In this document: positions 18,493 through 26,729 of the stretch, one piece after another
How positions within the stretch are numbered: the stretch's first letter is position 1
Layout: every line of letters begins with the position of its first letter
DNA from: Clostridium folliculivorans
GTDB taxonomy: Bacteria > Bacillota > Clostridia > Clostridiales > Clostridiaceae
Length of the DNA: 64,000 nucleotides
Reading direction: 5' to 3'
Assembly (NCBI RefSeq): GCF_024341905.1
Contig: NZ_BQXY01000009.1
Location: forward strand, 84,560 to 148,559
Notes under the pieces: model-generated
What the model saw: the letters and a program-made list of their open reading frames with translations, nothing else
Database searches by the model: none
Told to the model about the DNA's origin: nothing
Position numbers and translations under genes: made by a program

Positions 18493-19428
18493 ATGTTAAA
18501 AAGTATACTAAAGGTAGAGAGTAGTCCAGAGGAGTTAAAGTTTAACCGTATTAAGAATAGTACAAGCATAATTATTCATATAATTATGATTATTCTCGCG
18601 GTTATTTGCATTCTTCCATTTGTATTTGTAGTTATTATTTCACTTACAAGTGAAAAATCTTTGCAACATAATGGTTATAGGTTTATTCCGAAGGAGTGGA
18701 GTTTCAATGCATATCAATATTTGATGGGTGCAGGAAGTCAGCTTATGAAATCTTATGGAGTAACAATTTTAGTTACTATACTTGGAACTGTAATCGGTTT
18801 AATAATGATTTCTTCTTATGCATACGTCCTTTCAAGGAGAACCTTTGTATTCAAGGGCTTTTTTACAAAATTGGCCTTTATTCCAATGCTCTTTAGTGGA
18901 GGGATGGTATCTTCTTATCTTGTAATGGTAAGGTTTCTTCATTTAAAAAACACCATATGGGCACTTATTTTACCACTTGCTATGAATACTTGGTACGTAA
19001 TTATATTAAGAACCTTTTTTAAGACTTCTGTTCCAGAGGCAATTATTGAATCAGCTAAAATTGATGGAGCAAGTGAGTTTAGAACCTTCTTCCAAATTGT
19101 ATTACCAATGTCTTTACCAGGAATAGCAACCATAAGTCTTTTCTTAACCTTAGGTTATTGGAATGATTGGTTTAACGCAATGTTGTACATTGACAAAGAG
19201 AGCTTAATACCACTTCAATATTTACTTATTCGTATAGAGAATAGTATGGAATTCTTAACGAGTACTAAGATGTTAGGGGTGAATGCTATTGGCATAACTC
19301 AAAATCTACCAAAAGAAACGGCAAAGATGGCAATGGTGGTATTGTCAACTTTACCGATAGTATGTGCTTATCCATTCTTCCAAAGGTATTTTGTAAAAGG
19401 ATTAACTATTGGAGCTGTAAAAGAATAG
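18493..19428 (+). CDS. LplC/YtcP-type ABC sugar transporter permease
   Basis: The product (311 aa) has six predicted membrane helices and the loop ESAKIDGASEFRTFFQIVLP, the conserved cytoplasmic ATPase-contact motif. C-terminal VKGLTIGAVKE is typical of the CUT1 second permease. The ATG at 18493 follows GGGGTGGG by about 5 nt; a GTG at 18484 lies within that site. It forms the translocation pore with the preceding permease and leads into the mannosidase gene 27 nt later. Confidence 0.93.
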   Translation: MLKSILKVESSPEELKFNRIKNSTSIIIHIIMIILAVICILPFVFVVIISLTSEKSLQHNGYRFIPKEWSFNAYQYLMGAGSQLMKSYGVTILVTILGTVIGLIMISSYAYVLSRRTFVFKGFFTKLAFIPMLFSGGMVSSYLVMVRFLHLKNTIWALILPLAMNTWYVIILRTFFKTSVPEAIIESAKIDGASEFRTFFQIVLPMSLPGIATISLFLTLGYWNDWFNAMLYIDKESLIPLQYLLIRIENSMEFLTSTKMLGVNAIGITQNLPKETAKMAMVVLSTLPIVCAYPFFQRYFVKGLTIGAVKE

Positions 19429-19455
19429 TAAAAATATAAATAAAGGAGAATTAAT

Positions 19456-22400
19456 ATGTATTACGTTTTTGAGAGAATTCAGAAGATATGCAATGAGTTA
19501 AAAAGTCATGTTTATAAAAATAAAGTATCAATAAATAGTTATAAAATGTTAGAAGGAAAATACTTGAACATAGAAGCGGTTGAGAAGGCTCAGGGACAAT
19601 GGAGAAATTTTGAAACCGGAGATTTATGGGGAGGGAGAGATCGTCACTGTTGGTTTAGGACAAAGGTACAGGTACCAGTAGAATTTCAAGGACAAACTAT
19701 CGCCTTAAATTTAAAAACCTTTGATGAAGGTTGGGATGCTGTGAATCCTCAATTTATTCTATATATTGATGGAGAGCATATTCAAGGGTTAGACATAAAT
19801 CATAGAGAAGTTATACTGACTGATAGTGCTGAAGCTGGAAAAGTATACAATGTAGATCTACATGCCTATGGTGGAATGGTGGCAGATAGAAAAGCTAGCT
19901 TATACGGAGAGTTGGTATTGGTAGATAAGCTTATAAGAGAGTTATATTTCAATATTCAGGTTCCTATTTGGGTTTGTGAGAAGCTTAGTAAAGAGGATAA
20001 ACGAAGAATAGATATGTTAAACGTGCTTAACGAGGCAGTAAATATTCTAGATCTTAGAAAAGTTTATTCTAATGAATATTATAAATCTGTCAGTGAAGCT
20101 AATGAGTTTTTGAAAATAGAGTTTTACGAAAAGCTTTGTGGTAAAGAAGATGTAATTGCGACTTGTGTAGGGCACACACATATCGATGTAGCTTGGCAAT
20201 GGACTGTGGCACAAACAAGAGAAAAGGCAGCGAGAAGTTTTTCTACAGTGCTTAAGCTTATGGAACAATATCCAGAGTATAAGTTTATGTCAAGTCAACC
20301 AGTGCTATATAAGTTTTTAAAGGAAGACTATCCTAAAGTGTATGAAAAGGTAAAGGAAAAAGTGAAAGAAGGAGTTTGGGAACCAGAAGGAGCGATGTGG
20401 CTTGAAGCAGATTGTAATGTAACTTCAGGTGAATCGTTGGTAAGACAAATTTTATTTGGAAAGAGATTTTTTGAAAAAGAGTTTGGTGTGAAAAATGAAA
20501 TTTTGTGGCTTCCAGATGTATTTGGTTACAGTGCGGCTCTTCCACAGATCTTGAAAAAATCTGATATTAACTATTTTATGACCACAAAGATCTCATGGAA
20601 TCAATTTAACAAAATGCCTTATGATACTTTTATGTGGAAAGGGATAGATGGAACAGAAGTATTAACCCACTTTATTACTACAAAAGACCCATATCAAGAT
20701 CCAAACATGCACTTTACCACATATAATGGACAAATTCATCCAGGAGCAATAATGGGTGCTTGGGAGAGATATCAGCAAAAAAATATTAATGATGATGTAT
20801 TAGTTTGCTATGGATTTGGAGATGGTGGTGGTGGAGCCACTTATGAAATGCTTGAGGTTGGAAGAAGGCTTAATAAGGGAATACCTGGTTGTCCAAAAGT
20901 TGAAATGGGAACTGCAAAAGATTATTTTAGAAATATGGAGGAAAAAGTTAAGGGGAATAGATATCTTCCTAAATGGTCAGGTGAATTATATCTTGAATAT
21001 CATAGAGGAACGTATACATCTATGGCAAGAAATAAAAGAGATAATAGACTTTGTGAAAATCTATACGAAGCTAGTGAAAAATTCAATTCCTTTAATACAG
21101 TTTTAGGAGGCAGTTACCCACAGGAAGCACTAAACAAGGGATGGGAAAATATACTTCTAAATCAATTTCATGATATACTGCCAGGTTCTTCAATTCAAGA
21201 AGTATATGAAGTTACTAAGGAAGAGTATAGAGATTTGCTGGAAAATGGAACATGTACATTAAATAAAGCACTTTCTTCGATAGCAGGAAGAATCAACTTG
21301 GATAGGAATGCAGTGGTTGTGTTTAATTCATTATCTTATGAGAGAAATGACATAACAAAATTTTCTGTACCTGAGAATATAGTAAATCCTGTTCTATTTG
21401 ATGAAGAAGGAAAAAAGGTAATCTGTCAGAGGATTGAAGGTGGAAAGGCAGTATTCTTTGCAAATGGAATTCCAGCTCAAGGTTATAAGACTTATTATAT
21501 AGTAGATGAGCAAGTGAAGTATTCTGATAGTTTAATTAACATAAATAGTAGTTGTATAGAGAATGATTTTTTCGAAATCTGTTTGGATGAAAAAGGACAA
21601 ATTGAATGCTTTTATGATAAGAGAAATAATAGAGAATTATTGAAGTCAGGAGAAAAAGGTAATGTGCTTCAGGCGTTTGAAGATAAACCTATGAATTTTG
21701 ACAATTGGGATATAGACATATTCTATAAAGAAAAAATGTGGAATGTAGATGATATTCAAAAAATTGAAGTAGTTGAAGATGGTCCAGTAAGAGCAGCTTT
21801 AAAGGTAGAAAAAAGGTTTTTAGATTCAACAATAATTCAAAAAATATTTGTATATAGAGATATTGATAGAGTTGATTTCGAAACTTATGTGGATTGGAAA
21901 CAATCGCAGGTATTACTTAAAGTGGCATTTCCTATTGATATAAATACCAATAAAGCTACCTATGAAATTCAATATGGAAATATAGAAAGACCAACCCATA
22001 GTAATACGTCCTGGGATGTAGCTAGATTTGAAGTTTGTGGACAAAAGTGGGCAGACATATCAGAAGGCGATTTTGGTGTCAGCTTATTGAATAACTGCAA
22101 ATATGGACATGATATTCAGGAAGGAACAATGAGGCTAACACTAATAAAGAGTGGAATAGAACCTAATCCTACAACAGATCAGGAAGAACACTATTTTACT
22201 TATTCAATATATCCACATAGTGGAGAGTGGAAAGACTCTGAAACTGTTAGTATGGCATATAATCTTAATGTACCACTTTATACAACATTAGAACAGGCAC
22301 ATAAAGGAGAGCTTCCATTAAAATTATCATTCATCAATGTAGATAAAAATAATGTAATGATTGAAGCTGTGAAAAAAGCAGAAGATGGTGATGAATTCAT

Positions 22401-22587
22401 TGTTAGAATGTATGAGTTCCATAATAAAAGAAGTAAAGTAACTATGGAATTCTTTAAGGATATAGTGAGCGTTAATGAATGTAGTCTTATGGAAAAAGAT
22501 ATAAAGGCATTTGATATCAAAGACAATAAGATTGAATTTGTAATAAAACCTTTTGAAATAAAGACTTTTAAAGTACAATTTAAATAA
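19456..22587 (+). CDS. GH38 alpha-mannosidase
   Basis: The product (1043 aa) is cytoplasmic with no signal peptide. An N-terminal domain is followed by the GH38 catalytic domain beginning near residue 237 (VGHTHIDVAWQW, zinc His/Asp), EADCNVTSGESLVRQ near 317 with the nucleophile Asp, and LWLPDVFGYSAALPQI. The C-terminal half has the beta-rich GH38 domains. It hydrolyses alpha-mannosides with retention, here probably imported mannosyl oligosaccharides such as N-glycan fragments. The AGGAGA site and 27-nt gap put it in the permease operon, which ends at a strong terminator. Confidence 0.95.
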   Translation: MYYVFERIQKICNELKSHVYKNKVSINSYKMLEGKYLNIEAVEKAQGQWRNFETGDLWGGRDRHCWFRTKVQVPVEFQGQTIALNLKTFDEGWDAVNPQFILYIDGEHIQGLDINHREVILTDSAEAGKVYNVDLHAYGGMVADRKASLYGELVLVDKLIRELYFNIQVPIWVCEKLSKEDKRRIDMLNVLNEAVNILDLRKVYSNEYYKSVSEANEFLKIEFYEKLCGKEDVIATCVGHTHIDVAWQWTVAQTREKAARSFSTVLKLMEQYPEYKFMSSQPVLYKFLKEDYPKVYEKVKEKVKEGVWEPEGAMWLEADCNVTSGESLVRQILFGKRFFEKEFGVKNEILWLPDVFGYSAALPQILKKSDINYFMTTKISWNQFNKMPYDTFMWKGIDGTEVLTHFITTKDPYQDPNMHFTTYNGQIHPGAIMGAWERYQQKNINDDVLVCYGFGDGGGGATYEMLEVGRRLNKGIPGCPKVEMGTAKDYFRNMEEKVKGNRYLPKWSGELYLEYHRGTYTSMARNKRDNRLCENLYEASEKFNSFNTVLGGSYPQEALNKGWENILLNQFHDILPGSSIQEVYEVTKEEYRDLLENGTCTLNKALSSIAGRINLDRNAVVVFNSLSYERNDITKFSVPENIVNPVLFDEEGKKVICQRIEGGKAVFFANGIPAQGYKTYYIVDEQVKYSDSLININSSCIENDFFEICLDEKGQIECFYDKRNNRELLKSGEKGNVLQAFEDKPMNFDNWDIDIFYKEKMWNVDDIQKIEVVEDGPVRAALKVEKRFLDSTIIQKIFVYRDIDRVDFETYVDWKQSQVLLKVAFPIDINTNKATYEIQYGNIERPTHSNTSWDVARFEVCGQKWADISEGDFGVSLLNNCKYGHDIQEGTMRLTLIKSGIEPNPTTDQEEHYFTYSIYPHSGEWKDSETVSMAYNLNVPLYTTLEQAHKGELPLKLSFINVDKNNVMIEAVKKAEDGDEFIVRMYEFHNKRSKVTMEFFKDIVSVNECSLMEKDIKAFDIKDNKIEFVIKPFEIKTFKVQFK

Positions 22588-22592
22588 AGCTA

Positions 22593-22632
22593 TAATGGTC
22601 TGCCATTGTTTTGGCAGACCATTAATTTTCAA
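22593..22632 (+). terminator. Terminator after the permease-mannosidase operon
   Basis: TAATGGTCTGCCA (22593-22605) pairs perfectly with TGGCAGACCATTA (22612-22624); the tail is T-rich. Confidence 0.9.
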
Positions 22633-22645
22633 TAAGAATGTACAT

Positions 22646-22709
22646 CTATAGTTTGAACAGTAAATATGAAATTCCTACACTTTAAACCTTTTCATGATGA
22701 AAATATAAT
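22646..22709 (+). promoter_or_regulatory. Promoter/operator region of the binding-protein gene
   Basis: CTATAGTTTGAA (22646-22657) resembles the motifs before the yesM-like and permease genes. A perfect 15-bp palindrome TTTTCATGATGAAAA spans 22689-22703, directly before a TATAAT at 22704-22709. The -35 (TTTAAA, 22681) is poor, as expected for an activator-dependent promoter. Confidence 0.45.
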
Positions 22710-22751
22710 AAGGTTGTAAAGAAAAAAATACATTTATGAGGGGGAATTTTA

Positions 22752-24191
22752 ATGTTAAAATTTAAAAAACTAATAACTCTCACCTTGGTGACTGTGCTAG
22801 CTTCAGCCTTCTCCTTAACTGGGTGCTCTGACAAAGAAGAAGCTGCAAATACTAACACAGGACAAACTACAAACTTGATATGGTACACAATAGGTACTCC
22901 ACAGAAAGATACTGAAAAAGTTCAAGCTGAACTCAATAAGTATCTAAAAGAAAAAATAAATACAACTGTAGAAATTAAGCAAGTGGACTGGGGTGATTAC
23001 TCGAAGAAAATGCAGGTTGTAATTAATTCGGGAGAGGATTATGATATTTGTTTTACTTGCTCATGGGCAAATGATTATTTACCTAATGCAAGAAGGGGGG
23101 CTTTTGCTTCTCTAGATGATCTTCTTGAAAAGTATGGGAAAGAAACAAAAAGTGCAGTTGATCAGAGATTTTGGGATGGAGCAAAAATTGATGGTAAGAC
23201 ATATGCAATACCAACCAATAAAGAGATAGGCGTCGCACCGATGTTCGTATTTACTAAGGAGTATGTAGATAAATATAGTATACCTTATAAGGATATTCAT
23301 ACATTGCAGGATTTGGAACCATGGTTAAAGCTTATAAAAGAAAAGGAGCCAGATGTAGTACCATTCTATACTACAAAGGACTATAGCGTTCCTGTTAAGT
23401 TTGATAAAATAGTTGATCCTGTAGGGATTTTTTATACAGATAAATCACTTAAGGCTGCTAACCTATATGAGACAGAAGAGATGAAAAAGCAACTTGAAAC
23501 TATGAGGAAATACTATCTAGCTGGATATATAAATAAAGATGCGGCAACAACAAGCGATAATAAGGCTGTAAAAAGATTTGTGACAAAGGGAGATGGACAG
23601 CCTTTTGCAGAATCTCTATGGGGAAAAGATCTTGGATATCCAGTGGTAGCATCTCCTATTATGGATACTTATATTACAAATGGATCTACAACAGGAGCTA
23701 TGCAGGCTATATCTGCTAATTCGAAGAATAAAGAGAAAGCAATGCAGTTCTTGAATTTAATGAATACTGACAAGTACGTTAGAAATATTCTGAATTATGG
23801 AATTGAAGGCACTCATTATGAAAAGATATCTGACAATAAGATTAAGTTACTTCCTGAAAGTAAGCAGTATCAAGTTCCTTATTTTTCATTAGGAAATCTC
23901 TATAAGACATACTTATTGGATGGTGACCCAGATAATAAGTGGGATGAGTTCAAGAAATTTAATGATGCATCTATTCCGGCTGCAGATTTAGGGTTTAATT
24001 TTGATACTACTCCTGTGAATACAGAGGTAGCTGGATTGAAAAATGTTCTGGAAGAGTTTGGACCAGCTTTGAACACTGGTTCAGTGGATCCAAATGAATT
24101 TTTACCTAAATTGAATGAAAAATTGAATTCAGCTGGAATTGATAAGATAGTTAAGGAGATGCAGAATCAAGCTGATAAGTGGAAAAAATAG
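22752..24191 (+). CDS. Extracellular sugar-binding lipoprotein of an ABC importer
   Basis: The product (479 aa) has a lipoprotein signal with lipobox LTGC and the lipidated Cys at residue 25. The mature part is a CUT1-type solute-binding protein (NLIWYTIGTPQKDTEKVQAELNKYL near the start), with a C-terminal region like DUF3502 proteins. It captures the oligosaccharide for the two permeases encoded upstream. The ATG follows a GAGGGGG site. It is behind its own promoter region, after the mannosidase terminator, so binding protein and permease can be made in different amounts. Confidence 0.92.
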   Translation: MLKFKKLITLTLVTVLASAFSLTGCSDKEEAANTNTGQTTNLIWYTIGTPQKDTEKVQAELNKYLKEKINTTVEIKQVDWGDYSKKMQVVINSGEDYDICFTCSWANDYLPNARRGAFASLDDLLEKYGKETKSAVDQRFWDGAKIDGKTYAIPTNKEIGVAPMFVFTKEYVDKYSIPYKDIHTLQDLEPWLKLIKEKEPDVVPFYTTKDYSVPVKFDKIVDPVGIFYTDKSLKAANLYETEEMKKQLETMRKYYLAGYINKDAATTSDNKAVKRFVTKGDGQPFAESLWGKDLGYPVVASPIMDTYITNGSTTGAMQAISANSKNKEKAMQFLNLMNTDKYVRNILNYGIEGTHYEKISDNKIKLLPESKQYQVPYFSLGNLYKTYLLDGDPDNKWDEFKKFNDASIPAADLGFNFDTTPVNTEVAGLKNVLEEFGPALNTGSVDPNEFLPKLNEKLNSAGIDKIVKEMQNQADKWKK

Positions 24192-24228
24192 ATAAGCTTA
24201 TACAAAAATAAAATGGAATAGCAAGGTT

Positions 24229-24287
24229 TATAGATGTATCGCTTCATAATGGAATTTATATTTTCCAATTGAAGTGGTACATCTTTA
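24229..24287. repeat. Palindromic repeat, family 2 (GATGTACC/GGTACATC)
   Basis: AGATGTATCGCTTCA (24232-24246) and TGAAGTGGTACATCT (24270-24284) are inverted arms with 13 of 15 matches. The 23-nt loop contains AATTTATATTTTCC. Read in reverse it matches 30170-30222 across arms and loop. As a hairpin followed by TTTATTTTAT it may also terminate the binding-protein transcript. Confidence 0.65.
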
Positions 24288-24435
24288 TTTTATAGATTTC
24301 AATATGAAGTATCTTATATATACATCTATAATATTAAGTAAAGTGTAACAACATGAAGTAAAATGAAGATTTATTGTGAGATTTTAAACTATAGCAGGGT
24401 AAATAAATAAATATTCGAAATTTGAGGCTATTAAG

Positions 24436-24463
24436 TTGCAATTTAGGCTTAAAGTAATATAAT
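24436..24463 (+). promoter_or_regulatory. Sigma-A promoter of the M-box transcript
   Basis: TTGCAA at 24436-24441, a 16-bp spacer and TATAAT at 24458-24463, about 25 nt before the M-box begins. Confidence 0.75.
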
Positions 24464-24487
24464 ATATTATAGAAAGTGATATTTCAT

Positions 24488-24690
24488 TGTTAGGTGAGGC
24501 TCCTACAAGAATGCACGCTACTGCCCGGAAACATCGAGAGATGCCAATGGGTCAACAGGTTTTATCGAAGCAAGGTATAACTTAATGTAGCTAGACCATC
24601 AGGTCTTAAGTTTTGTAGTGCTAAAACTCAACGTAATGATATTAAGTTGAATTTTAGAGGCCTTAAAGGGCCTTTTTCTATTTTTGCTGT
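24488..24690 (+). ncRNA. M-box (ykoK) magnesium riboswitch with terminator
   Basis: The aptamer shows the family's conserved blocks in order: TTAGGTGAGGCTCCTAC at ~24490, ACGCTACTGCCCGGAAA, GATGCCAATGGGTCAACAG, and GTAGTGCTAAAACTCAACG near 24617. The expression platform ends in a terminator hairpin, AGAGGCC with GGCC and a T-rich tail (about 24656-24687). High Mg2+ is known to favour termination in this class. It controls the MgtE-like gene downstream, with a possible short ORF in between. Confidence 0.95.
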
Positions 24691-24692
24691 AA

Positions 24693-24752
24693 AGTATAAA
24701 GTTTTATGGAATATAGCCATATATTTCGATGTTTTTATAAGTTTTTATGGCA
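24693..24752 (+). repeat. AT-rich ~60-bp repeat, family 3, copy 2
   Basis: Starts AAAGTATAAAGTTTTATGGA and continues with ATATTTCGATGTTTTTATAA then GTTTTTATG. It aligns with 43531-43592 over about 60 nt with few gaps. It sits between the M-box terminator and the short ORF. Confidence 0.5.
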
Positions 24753-24832
24753 TAAGTAAATTCGTAGAAATGTACTGGAATTATAACGAATACTTAACAA
24801 TAAATAATTTATTATCAGGGTGGTGAAATTAA

Positions 24833-24916
24833 ATGGAGGGTGGCCCTCATAGTAGGTCGCAAAGAAAAGTAAATAAAGTAATCTTCAATGAGTGGCTTCA
24901 GCGAAATTTATCATGA
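24833..24916 (+). CDS. Possible 27-residue leader ORF between M-box and mgtE-like gene
   Basis: The ATG follows AGGGTGGTG at a workable distance and the frame stays open for 27 codons (starts MEGGPHSRSQRKV, ends WLQRNLS). The peptide is basic and has no membrane segment. Within it, GGCCCTCATA (24843-24852) could pair with TATTGAGGG (24952-24960) that overlaps the ribosome-binding site of the next gene. So the ORF may be a translational leader, or simply untranslated. I know of no homologue. Confidence 0.35.
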   Translation: MEGGPHSRSQRKVNKVIFNEWLQRNLS

Positions 24917-24971
24917 ACCTTGTATATGCTCTAGCTAAGGCCCTTATTGGATATTGAGGGAGGTTAGAATG

Positions 24972-26237
24972 ATGAAAAGATTGTCTGTATTTCTTTATAG
25001 TTCTATACTAAATAAAAAGATCTATGATGAGTTTGATGATGTACTTGGTATCTTAAAGGATGTTTATGTTACTACAGAGGATGGATATCCAAGAATTATT
25101 GGATATAAGATAAAAAGAGATGGCTCATTATTTGATTATGAATTTAGGAATGTAGATGTATATCTAAGGGATAGCAATAAGATAAGGATTGAGACCAGAG
25201 GAAGTAAGGAAATATTGCCAAGAAAATATACTTATTTGCTTACACAAAACCTTTTAGATAAAAAGATAGTTGATATAAACGGAAAAAAGGTAGTCAGGGT
25301 AAATGACTTAAGAATTGCAGAAATTGCAGGCGAATATAGGGTCGTAGCAGTTGAAGCTGGTCAAATTGCTAGATATAGAAGGATTGGATTGGAGAGTTTT
25401 GGAAAAGTAGTTCTTAAGTTCATGAAGCAAGAACCTACTGATCAAGCACTAATGTGGGATGATGTAGAAACTTTAGAACTAATAAATGATAGTTTACAGC
25501 TTTCAGTACCTTATAAAAAATTATCGAACTTACATCCAGCTGATTTGGCAGACATATTAGAAGAACTTGATGATAAGCAGAGAAAACAAGTGTTTGAAAA
25601 TCTAGATGATGACTTAGTGGCTGATGCTCTTGAAGAGATAGAACCGGAATTCAAGGGTTCTATAATAAGAGATTTAAGTGTATCGAAGACGGCAGAAATA
25701 CTTGAGAATATGCCTAATGATGAAATTGCAGATTTATTAGATGAACTTAATGAAGAAGAAAGAGAAAAGATTTTAGTATCTTTAGAATCAGAAGATGCTG
25801 AAGAGGTAAAAGAATTATTAGGTTATGAAGATGAAACTGTTGGAAGTATAATGAACAAAGATTTTATATCCTTTAATATAGATGTAACAATTGAAGAAAC
25901 AATAGATTTATTAAGAGAAATGCAGCCTGATGAAGAAGTTATGCATTGCGTATATATAACTGATGAGAATGAAAAGCTTCAGGGGGCAGTGAATATAAGA
26001 CAGTTAGTTATGAATGTTAGAGAAGTTAAGCTTCAAGATATAATGGATAGGAATACTTTAAAGTTTAAACATGATTTTCATATAGAAGATGCTATAGAGC
26101 TTATAACCAAATATGACTTATTATCTGTTCCGGTAGTGGATGAGGAGGATAAGCTTGTAGGTATAGTTTTAATTCATGATATTGTAGATGAATTCTTATT
26201 GCCTATTTGGAGAAAAAAAGCAAAAAAAGCAGTTTAA
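24972..26237 (+). CDS. PRC-barrel/MgtE_N/CBS protein without a transport domain
   Basis: The product (421 aa) is soluble. Residues ~1-150 look like two PRC-barrel-type segments, ~185-290 are the MgtE N-terminal superhelical domain (ADLADILEELDDKQRKQVFENLDDD), and ~290-415 are a CBS pair with VGSIMNKDF and LQDIMDRNT. The five-helix Mg2+ channel of MgtE is absent and the gene stops cleanly. ATGs at 24969 and 24972 both suit the GGGAGG site. The M-box upstream shows it belongs to Mg2+ homeostasis; in MgtE these domains sense cytosolic Mg2+. Probably a sensor or partner of a transporter encoded elsewhere. Confidence 0.9.
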   Translation: MKRLSVFLYSSILNKKIYDEFDDVLGILKDVYVTTEDGYPRIIGYKIKRDGSLFDYEFRNVDVYLRDSNKIRIETRGSKEILPRKYTYLLTQNLLDKKIVDINGKKVVRVNDLRIAEIAGEYRVVAVEAGQIARYRRIGLESFGKVVLKFMKQEPTDQALMWDDVETLELINDSLQLSVPYKKLSNLHPADLADILEELDDKQRKQVFENLDDDLVADALEEIEPEFKGSIIRDLSVSKTAEILENMPNDEIADLLDELNEEEREKILVSLESEDAEEVKELLGYEDETVGSIMNKDFISFNIDVTIEETIDLLREMQPDEEVMHCVYITDENEKLQGAVNIRQLVMNVREVKLQDIMDRNTLKFKHDFHIEDAIELITKYDLLSVPVVDEEDKLVGIVLIHDIVDEFLLPIWRKKAKKAV

Positions 26238-26255
26238 TATTATAGAAAAATATTG

Positions 26256-26283
26256 TTGACATTTAATACAATTAGCATATAAT
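26256..26283 (+). promoter_or_regulatory. Consensus sigma-A promoter of the cysK operon
   Basis: TTGACA at 26256-26261, a 16-bp spacer and TATAAT at 26278-26283. It lies 18 nt after the mgtE-like stop. Confidence 0.88.
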
Positions 26284-26299
26284 AAAATTAAGACTAAAC

Positions 26300-26569
26300 A
26301 TATCAAAATACTCAACTTTAAATGCGAAGAAAAAGAGAAGTATCATAAATGAAGGTCTCAGAGAGGGAGAGATGGTGTGAATCTCCTACTTGGATTTTAT
26401 GAGAAGTGCACTTTGGAGCAGGTAGCTGAAACTTTTAGTAGGTGATCCCGGGATGCCCGTTATAGCAAGAAAGCATGGTAGTGCTTATCGTGAGTGAGAT
26501 CATTTTGATCTAAGTAGAGTGGAAACGCGAAATATCTTCGTCTCTAATAAAGAGATGAAGTTTTTTTTA
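26300..26569 (+). ncRNA. T-box leader, cysteine specifier, with terminator
   Basis: Stem I has the AGAGAGGGAGAGATGGTGTG region, an apical part, and a specifier-loop TGC (26407-26409, GAAGTGCACTT) read as a cysteine codon. The T-box sequence AAGTAGAGTGGAAACGCG is at 26512-26529. The terminator pairs CTTCGTCTCT (26536-26545) with AGAGATGAAG (26551-26560) before nine Ts. In this class uncharged tRNA stabilises the antiterminator. tRNA-Cys fits the cysK-cysE genes downstream. The exact 5' boundary is approximate. Confidence 0.93.
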
Positions 26570-26729
26570 TTCTTTAGTGAATTTTAATACAGTAAAAATT
26601 TGTAGATAGCTAATCTTAATATAAGAGAAAAACAGTTATTGAAAAGCTAAGGAATATAAATCTAAGGATAATTTTAAAAATTAGGATAATTAATAAAATA
26701 ATAAATATAATTTTTTGGAGGTTAAAGAT

